Positions 7,276-11,850 of a stretch of 11,850 bases of DNA are shown in pieces. The DNA is from JBOGIF01 sp050742415 (GTDB lineage Bacteria; Actinomycetota; Acidimicrobiia; Acidimicrobiales; AC-14). Where the stretch lies: contig JBOGIF010000019.1 of the NCBI GenBank assembly GCA_050742415.1, positions 1 to 11,850 on the forward strand, read 5' to 3'. Within the stretch, counting starts at the first letter, position 1; each line of letters opens with the position of its first letter. The position numbers were made by a program, and so were the translations under genes. Under the pieces are notes generated by a model. That model saw nothing but the letters and a program-made list of their open reading frames with translations, was not told where the DNA came from and did no database searches.

Positions 7276-8043
7276 GTGATCCCGCTGAAGGACTACAACC
7301 CCACGCGACGGTTCCCGGTCGTCACGGTCCTTCTCATCGCCGCCAACGTCTTCGTCTACTTCCAGGTCCAACGCCCGTGGGCCCGTGACCAGGCCAGCTT
7401 CAGCGTGGCCTACGCCGCCATCCCGTGCGAGCTCATCGAAGGCGAGCCACTGTCGGAGCAGGAACTGACTCTCACCTACCGGGGTGGCGACACCGAGGCG
7501 TGCGACCGGTCCTACGGCGGGCGGGCCTCGGACCTCTCTTCGCCGGGTTTCCCTGACAAGCAGGTCTACCTGGCCGTTCTCTACTCCATGTTCCTGCACG
7601 GCAGCCTGCTACATATCGGTAGCAACATGCTCTTCCTGTGGGTGTTCGGCAACAACATCGAAGACCGCATGGGAGTCCTCGGATTCATCGCCTTCTACGT
7701 AGCGTCGGGGGTCGTCGCCACCTTCGCCCACGTGGCCGTGCAACCCGACAGCACCGTGCCGTTGGTTGGGGCGTCGGGTGCAATCGCCGGGGTGATGGGC
7801 GCCTACATCGTGCTGTTCCCCGACGTGAAGATCCGCTCGCTCCTCATCTATTTCCTCATCCTGATCCGCGATATCCCGGCCAAGTGGGTACTCGGCTTCT
7901 GGTTCGTTCTGCAGTTCTTCACCAACCCGGCCAACGGCGTGGCCTGGGTGGCCCACGTCGGCGGCTTCGTGTTCGGCGCCCTGGTGGCCCTGCTGTTACG
8001 CGACCGGCTCCGGCCGACCCCCGCTCCCTACGCAGCTTTCTAG
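7276..8043 (+). CDS. Rhomboid family intramembrane serine protease
   Basis: A 255-residue polytopic membrane protease of the rhomboid family (peptidase S54), which cleaves membrane-embedded substrates. Seen: a short N-terminal MIPLKDYNPTRRFPVV, a first membrane helix (about 14-30), a long external loop with Cys51 and Cys76, the HGSLLHIGSNMLFLWVFG block (108-125, with His113 and Asn117 of the oxyanion region), VGASGAIAGVMGAY (164-177) with the catalytic Ser167, and WVAHVGGFVFGALVAL (224-239) with the catalytic His227. The catalytic dyad is therefore intact. The start is GTG at 7276, chosen because MIPLKDxNPTRRFP is the normal family beginning; further upstream the frame overlaps tlyA antisense. 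Substrates are unknown. The DUF1015 gene follows after 2 bp and is probably coupled. The two loop cysteines might form a disulfide outside the cell (inference). Confidence 0.93.
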   Translation: MIPLKDYNPTRRFPVVTVLLIAANVFVYFQVQRPWARDQASFSVAYAAIPCELIEGEPLSEQELTLTYRGGDTEACDRSYGGRASDLSSPGFPDKQVYLAVLYSMFLHGSLLHIGSNMLFLWVFGNNIEDRMGVLGFIAFYVASGVVATFAHVAVQPDSTVPLVGASGAIAGVMGAYIVLFPDVKIRSLLIYFLILIRDIPAKWVLGFWFVLQFFTNPANGVAWVAHVGGFVFGALVALLLRDRLRPTPAPYAAF

Positions 8044-8045
8044 AG

Positions 8046-9359
8046 ATGCCGCGCTTCGAGCCCTTTCCCGGCGTTCGCTACGACCTCGGCGGGGTCGACG
8101 TCTCGGCCGTGGTGGCCCCGCCTTACGACGTCGTCGGGCCGGCCGATCGGGCCGACCTGGCCGCTCGGAGCCCGTACAACGCCGTGCACGTCGACGTCGT
8201 CGACGATGCTGCCATCGCTGCTCGAACTGGGGACGCTCAAGGTGGCTGTACCGCCCTGAGCGTCCCCGGTTCGGAAAGGCCGACTGGTTACGACACCGCC
8301 GGCTGCCGGTTCGAGGAGTGGCTGGCGGCGCACGTGCTCGCCGTCGATCCCGAGCCGTCGTTCTACGTCTACCGGATGGGCTACCGCGACGATGACGGCC
8401 GGCCCCGCCAGACGACCGGTGTCGTGGGTGCGCTCGAGCTCTCGGTGCCGGGCGAGGGGACCGGACGCGACGCCGTGCTACCCCACGAGCGCACCCTGCC
8501 CAAGGCCAAGGACGACCGCCTTCGCCTGATGCGGGCGTGCCGGGCCAACCTGTCCCCGGTCTGGTGCCTCACGCTGGCCCAAGGTCTGTCGGCCCTGTGC
8601 GAGCCCTCGGGTACGCCGACGGCGATCTGCACCGACGACGACGGTGTGCACCACCGGCTGTGGCGGATCACCCAGCCGGCCGTCACCCGAGCCATCAGCG
8701 ACCTGGTGGCCTCGGCGCCGGTCGTGATCGCCGACGGCCACCACCGCTACGAGACCGCCCTCGCCTACCGCGACGAGCGCCGAGCCGCCAACGGCGACCA
8801 CCCGGCCGACTACGACCTGCTCATGGCCCTAGTGGTGGAGCTGGCTCCCGACGAGCTCGGGGTCCGGGCCATCCACCGGCTGCTCACCGGCCTCCCGGAC
8901 GGCTTCGACCTCCCAGGCGCGCTCTCGGGCCAGTTCGACCCGGCGCCGATCCGCTCGGGTGACGCCCGGACCGGGCCCGAGTCGGGCGGGCCGATGCTGG
9001 TGACCGCCGAGGGGTCCTGGGTGCTCACGACTCGGCCGGCGGAGAGCGCCGGTGCCGCCGGCGCACCTGGCGAACCCGGCAAGTCGGGCGAGCCCGGCGA
9101 CGATGACCCCCCCGACTCCGAGATGCTCGACGCAGCCCTGGCCTCCCTGCCACCGCACACGCTCGGCTTCGACCACCGGGCCGCCTACGTGGAGGCCGAG
9201 GTAGCCGCCGGCCGGGCTCAGGCCGGCTTCCTGCTCCGGCCCGTGGCCGTGGGTCAGATCGCCGCCGCCGCCCGCGCCGGTCGCCGGATGCCGGAGAAGA
9301 CGACCTTCTTCTCCCCGAAGCCCCGCACCGGCATGGTGTTCCGCCGCGTCACCGGCTGA
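8046..9359 (+). CDS. DUF1015 family protein with palindrome-encoded insertion
   Basis: A 437-residue cytosolic protein of the DUF1015 family; no function can be assigned from sequence. Family hallmarks are AVVAPPYDVV (21-30), HERTLPKAKDDRL (147-159), VVIADGHHRYETALAY (226-241) and MPEKTTFFSPKPRTGMVFR (415-433). Residues 60-76 (RTGDAQGGCTALSVPGS) are encoded exactly by a 51-bp palindrome. Removing them leaves a smooth join between VDDAAIAA and ERPTGYDTAGCRFEEW, in a variable stretch after the conserved N-x-V-H-V-D. A second odd segment at 336-353 is six Gly-X-Y triplets (GAAGAPGEPGKSGEPGDD), probably a flexible loop. The ATG lies 2 bp after the rhomboid stop (TAGAGATG), with no good Shine-Dalgarno sequence, so coupling is likely. 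The frame is open throughout, and the C-terminal motif shows the gene is still maintained. Confidence 0.9.
   Translation: MPRFEPFPGVRYDLGGVDVSAVVAPPYDVVGPADRADLAARSPYNAVHVDVVDDAAIAARTGDAQGGCTALSVPGSERPTGYDTAGCRFEEWLAAHVLAVDPEPSFYVYRMGYRDDDGRPRQTTGVVGALELSVPGEGTGRDAVLPHERTLPKAKDDRLRLMRACRANLSPVWCLTLAQGLSALCEPSGTPTAICTDDDGVHHRLWRITQPAVTRAISDLVASAPVVIADGHHRYETALAYRDERRAANGDHPADYDLLMALVVELAPDELGVRAIHRLLTGLPDGFDLPGALSGQFDPAPIRSGDARTGPESGGPMLVTAEGSWVLTTRPAESAGAAGAPGEPGKSGEPGDDDPPDSEMLDAALASLPPHTLGFDHRAAYVEAEVAAGRAQAGFLLRPVAVGQIAAAARAGRRMPEKTTFFSPKPRTGMVFRRVTG
8223..8273. repeat. 51-bp near-perfect palindrome inserted in frame in the DUF1015 gene
   Basis: The left arm CGAACTGGGGACGCTCA (8223-8239) pairs with the right arm TGAGCGTCCCCGGTTCG (8257-8273): 17 positions with one T-versus-C difference, which gives a G-U wobble in the RNA of the coding strand. 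After one mismatch (8240/8256) a further 5 pairs form between 8241-8245 and 8251-8255, one of them wobble, closing a 5-nt CTGTA loop. The element starts and ends on codon boundaries and equals 17 codons. I see no obvious target-site duplication and no second copy in this window. It resembles REP-type or Rickettsia-type palindromic elements that insert in reading frames (inference). Confidence 0.85.
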
Positions 9360-9363
9360 CGCC

Positions 9364-9419
9364 GGCCGAACTGATGCGCCTGAACCCCCTCTGCGGGGTG
9401 CGGGGAACATCAGTTGGCC
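9364..9419. terminator. Convergent two-tier hairpin, probable bidirectional terminator
   Basis: This lies between the ends of two convergent genes (50-bp gap). The outer stem is AACTGATG (9369-9376) with CATCAGTT (9408-9415), extended by GGCC (9364-9367) with GGCC (9416-9419) across a bulged G at 9368. The inner stem is ACCCC (9384-9388) with GGGGT (9395-9399), with a 6-nt loop. The right arm contains the stop codon of the minus-strand SSB-like gene. No T-tract follows on either strand, which is common for actinobacterial terminators but weakens the call. Confidence 0.5.
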
Positions 9420-9775
9420 TGTGGGGCGTCAAGAAGCGTTGACAGGAGCTGGCTGGCCCGGGCCAAGGCGGCCCGGGCCCGCTTGGCCGACGTTACCGGC
9501 ACGACGGTGTCTGCCACCACCTCGGTCCGGCTCTGCAACGCTCCTCCGGCTTGGAAGAACCGCCTTCGTACCCGCCCCACGACTAGGACCCGGGTGCCGA
9601 CGTCGAGCTCGCCGGCGCTCACCGGGGCCTCGAACCACGCCACCGGCACGGTCTCGGCCCTCGCCCCGTCGCGCTCCACGCTCACTTCGAAGGACACCAG
9701 CCGGGCGCCCGAAGGCAGCTCCCGCACCGATGCCGGCCGCGCCAGCCGGCCCACCACTGCCACCACGTTGGCCAT
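9410..9775 (-). CDS. Short single-stranded DNA-binding (OB-fold) protein, tail-less
   Basis: A 121-residue protein resembling the OB-fold core of bacterial SSB: MANVVAVVGRLARPASVRELPSG, then LVSFEVSVERDG (strand pattern), VPVAWFEAP, and LDVGTRVLVVGRVRRRFFQAGG, followed by a basic C-terminal helix (KRARAALARAS). SSB proteins coat single-stranded DNA as oligomers. The usual flexible linker and acidic DDDIPF-type tail that recruits partners are absent; the protein ends LLDAPQAN. It is therefore unlikely to be the main replicative SSB, which sits with rpsF/rpsR in most bacteria; an accessory SSB or another OB-fold protein is more likely. The ATG at 9775 is preferred over a GTG at 9793 because GGGAGG lies just before it and the family begins M-A/N-x-V. 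The upstream gap to the membrane-protein gene is 63 bp, so it may have its own promoter. Confidence 0.75.
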   Translation of the reverse strand: MANVVAVVGRLARPASVRELPSGARLVSFEVSVERDGARAETVPVAWFEAPVSAGELDVGTRVLVVGRVRRRFFQAGGALQSRTEVVADTVVPVTSAKRARAALARASQLLSTLLDAPQAN

Positions 9776-9779
9776 ATCG

Positions 9780-9785
9780 CCTCCC
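9780..9785 (-). promoter_or_regulatory. Shine-Dalgarno sequence fixing the SSB-like gene start
   Basis: GGGAGG on the minus strand ends 4 nt before the ATG at 9775. It is one of the few clear Shine-Dalgarno sequences in the window and lies inside the open frame that would begin at GTG 9793, so it argues for the shorter protein. A weak TACGGC (-10-like, minus strand 9802-9797) lies upstream and could supply a separate transcript. Confidence 0.5.
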
Positions 9786-9838
9786 GATCCCACACTGCCG
9801 TACGGTCACCGGGGGGAAGCGGAGCCTCACACGCGAAC

Positions 9839-11338
9839 CTACCGGCGCGGTGTGACATCCACGCACAGGGCGCGGGCACGGTGGCGGGCCAGGTTGGCGG
9901 CGCCCCAGCCGTGCCAACCCTCGTCGGGCGCGCACGCCAGGCCATCGGCCAGCGAGGCCCGGTCAGCCACGTCCAGGTCGCTCAGCCGGTCAGCGAGGAC
10001 GGGCACGGCGTCGTCGGACTCGTCGGCGAGCGCCGCCAGGTACTCGACGTCGATGGGACGACCGGACCGGGCCCGGTCCAGGTTCCGGGACACGACCAGT
10101 ACCTCGGGATTGACGGCGTTGAGCGTCAGCAGCACCACGAGCCCGGCGCCGACCGCCGCCGAGAGGAACCACCGCCGCCCGTCCCACAGGCCGGCGATCG
10201 ACACCCCGGCGAGGGCGAGGACTAGCGCCAGCCAGCCGGCGAAGACCACGCTGTAGAGCCGGAGCATGGTGAGCCCGTAGGCGGTCTCGTACAGCGCCAG
10301 CCGTCGGACCGCCGAGGCCAGGACGACGAGGGTCAGGACCACTGCCACCTCGGCGAGGATCTCGAGCGCCCGGGCCTGACGGCGCGGGGCCTCGGCGGTC
10401 ACCGCCCGTATCCCGAGCAGCGTCAGCAGGGTGAGGCCGGCAACCGCCAGGAGTTGGAAGTAGCCGGAACGGGCGTACTCGGCATAGGTCAGCCCGGCGG
10501 TCTCGAGCACTCCCTTGGCCCCGTGGCTGACGGCCACCACCTGGGCACCGGCGAACACCACGAACAGCGCCACCAGCGCCCCCAGCACGACGATCGCCTC
10601 GGTGGCGCCCAGGCGGGCCGTCACGGTCGGCGGCTCCGGTACCGACCGGGCCGACGCCATCCGGAGCAGCCCGGCCATCGCCCAGGCACCGCCGACGATC
10701 AGTACGACATGGCCAATGAGCGACGGCACGTTGTCGGGCCCGTCGAACACGGCGGCGAAGAAGGGATCCGCCGAGCCCAGGAGCAAGCCGATCACGGCCA
10801 CCACCGGAATGGCGAGCAGCACGCCTCGACCCACCGCCGCGAACCGCGCCCCCACGTGGCGGCGTGCGGCCAGGGGCTGGAGGAGGAAGAGCGGTGCGAC
10901 GGCACCGTGCACGGCCGCGATAGCGGCCCGAACCGCCGCCCGGGGAAAGGTCAGGTCGAGCACGCTGCCACCCCGGGCGAGGCTGGCGGCAACGAGCAAA
11001 AGCCCGCCGGCGGCCAGGACGTCGGGCGCGATCAGCCACGGGCTCGTCCGCAGCGCCAGCCACACCCCGAACAACGGAGCCGTCGCAGCCAGGGCCCGGG
11101 CCTGCGGGTTGGCCACGCGGCCCGAACCCACGAGCCCGGCAGCGGCCACCAGCACGGCCAGCGCGCCGGCCACACCGACCACTCCCGACCGCAGGGCGAA
11201 GTCCACGACCACACCGCCCAGGGCGGCGGCCACCAGGACCCGGCCGTCGGCGGGACGGTCGCCCGACAGGTCAAGATCCTGCAGCGGGCGGAGCCAGTCG
11301 ACGACGCCTGCCCGGCCGGCCATTGAGGACGCGGTCAC
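9839..11338 (-). CDS. Polytopic membrane protein, DUF4173/DUF4153 type
   Basis: A 499-residue integral membrane protein with about 12 hydrophobic segments and a soluble C-terminal tail of roughly 85 residues. Family-like features are GLLLGSADPFFAAVF in the middle, the strongly characteristic YAEYARSGYFQLLAVAGLTLLTL block (around 284-306), LRLYSVVFAGWLALVLA, and the post-membrane LNAVNPEVLVVSRNLDRARSGRPIDVEYLAAL, in which N-P plus R-N-x-x-R-A-x-x-G-R-x-x-D-x-x-Y-L is typical. The biochemical role of this family is not established as far as I know. The start drawn is a GTG at 11338 that overlaps the histidine kinase stop (GTGA); an ATG at 11323 is an equal alternative. The overlap indicates cotranscription with the sensor kinase, so the protein may belong to an envelope-sensing regulon or act with the kinase (inference). 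Confidence 0.72.
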   Translation of the reverse strand: MTASSMAGRAGVVDWLRPLQDLDLSGDRPADGRVLVAAALGGVVVDFALRSGVVGVAGALAVLVAAAGLVGSGRVANPQARALAATAPLFGVWLALRTSPWLIAPDVLAAGGLLLVAASLARGGSVLDLTFPRAAVRAAIAAVHGAVAPLFLLQPLAARRHVGARFAAVGRGVLLAIPVVAVIGLLLGSADPFFAAVFDGPDNVPSLIGHVVLIVGGAWAMAGLLRMASARSVPEPPTVTARLGATEAIVVLGALVALFVVFAGAQVVAVSHGAKGVLETAGLTYAEYARSGYFQLLAVAGLTLLTLLGIRAVTAEAPRRQARALEILAEVAVVLTLVVLASAVRRLALYETAYGLTMLRLYSVVFAGWLALVLALAGVSIAGLWDGRRWFLSAAVGAGLVVLLTLNAVNPEVLVVSRNLDRARSGRPIDVEYLAALADESDDAVPVLADRLSDLDVADRASLADGLACAPDEGWHGWGAANLARHRARALCVDVTPRR

Positions 11339-11850
11339 GACCCGGCCACCTGCGAGACCGGGGGCACGGCATCGACCGGCGACGTCACCGCCTCGGGCAG
11401 TACCACCACGATCCGACAGCCCCGGGCCTGGCCCGCAACGACTCGGATCTCGCCACCGTGGAGGTCGACGATCCAGCGGGAGATGGCCAGGCCGAGCCCA
11501 GCCCCCCCGTGGCTCGACGACCGGGACGCGTCCGCCCGGTAGAAGCGCTCGAACACCATTCCGACTTCCTCCTCTGGTATGCCGGGCCCCTCATCCGCCA
11601 CCTCCATGACCAGCGCGGTCCCGCGTTGGCGAGCCAACAACGTCACCCGGCCTTCTGTCGGCGAGTACCGCAGGGCGTTCTCCAGGAGGTTGGCCACCAC
11701 CTGGTGCACGCGCTCGGCGTCGGCCTCGGCGGTGAGCGACTCCGGCGCAATGTCGACCACCACCTCGACCCCGCTGCCGTGCAGGCGCGCCTCGGCTGCC
11801 GCTTGCTCGAGGACCTCCGCCACCGCGAACGGGGCACGCTGGAGCGGGAC
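11335..11850 (-). CDS. Sensor histidine kinase, C-terminal catalytic part (5' end outside window)
   Basis: The last 171 residues of a two-component sensor kinase; the frame is open to the right edge and begins there with VPLQRAPFAV, so the sensor and dimerisation domains are missing. The HATPase_c ATP-binding domain is complete. Fragment positions: N box HQVVANLLENALRYSP (49-64), G1 box DEGPGIP (86-92), F box VFERFYR (99-105), and G2 box GGAGLGLAISRWIVDLHGG (115-133). The preceding segment resembles the end of a HisKA helix followed by the V-P-L-Q linker of OmpR-partner kinases (EnvZ/PhoR class). It should autophosphorylate on a His upstream of the window and pass the phosphate to a response regulator, probably encoded just beyond the right edge (inference). 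Its stop overlaps the start of the multi-membrane protein gene by 4 bp. The tail after the kinase domain is short and unremarkable. Confidence 0.93.
   Translation of the reverse strand, partial: VPLQRAPFAVAEVLEQAAAEARLHGSGVEVVVDIAPESLTAEADAERVHQVVANLLENALRYSPTEGRVTLLARQRGTALVMEVADEGPGIPEEEVGMVFERFYRADASRSSSHGGAGLGLAISRWIVDLHGGEIRVVAGQARGCRIVVVLPEAVTSPVDAVPPVSQVAGS

Noticed and set aside
9776..9793. A GTG start at 9793 giving a 127-residue SSB-like protein
   Set aside because: The added residues hold the GGGAGG Shine-Dalgarno sequence, and the family begins at the downstream Met.
1..11850. tRNA, rRNA, CRISPR arrays, transposases, phage or plasmid genes
   Set aside because: Nothing resembling these was seen on either strand; the window is packed with chromosomal genes and has no gap over 63 bp.

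Overview
The window is about 11.85 kb of very GC-rich, gene-dense DNA. Third codon positions are overwhelmingly G or C, GTG starts are frequent, and most genes overlap or nearly touch. Both the gene content and the order tlyA-nadK-recN-steA-steB, which matches the Mycobacterium tuberculosis run Rv1694-Rv1698, point to an actinobacterium. It is not a close mycobacterial relative: MurJ is a bare transporter without the mycobacterial pseudokinase extension, and pyrG does not follow steB. My guess is Acidimicrobiia or a neighbouring class, but the sequence alone does not prove that.

Region 1 (1-7258, all on the minus strand, read right to left) is one compact block: tlyA (rRNA 2'-O-methyltransferase), nadK (NAD kinase), recN (DNA repair ATPase), steA and steB (cell-separation proteins; SteB homologues are often labelled copper transporter MctB), murJ (lipid II flippase) and the first 50 codons of a family 2 glycosyltransferase that leaves the window on the left. 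Junctions are 4-bp or 1-bp overlaps or gaps of 6-8 bp, so one transcript with translational coupling is likely. Its left half is an envelope and cell-division module (steA, steB, murJ, glycosyltransferase); its right half is housekeeping.

Region 2 (7259-7275) is a 17-bp divergent intergenic space. A single TAGGGTA sequence can serve as a -10 element on both strands, and both flanking genes start with GTG 5-7 nt away, so both transcripts may be leaderless.

Region 3 (7276-9359, plus strand) holds a rhomboid intramembrane serine protease followed two bases later by a DUF1015 protein. The DUF1015 gene carries the most striking structure in the window: a 51-bp near-perfect palindrome that occupies exactly 17 codons, looks like an in-frame palindromic insertion, and lies in a weakly conserved part of the protein.

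Region 4 (9360-11850, minus strand) begins with a convergent hairpin. Leftward genes follow: a short OB-fold SSB-like protein without an acidic tail, a polytopic DUF4173/DUF4153-type membrane protein, and the C-terminal half of a sensor histidine kinase overlapping it by 4 bp. The kinase continues beyond the right edge.

No stretch longer than 63 bp lacks a gene. I saw no tRNA, rRNA, CRISPR array, transposase gene or phage gene. Most of the window is ordinary conserved actinobacterial chromosome; the palindrome inside the DUF1015 gene and the shared divergent promoter are the parts worth a second look.
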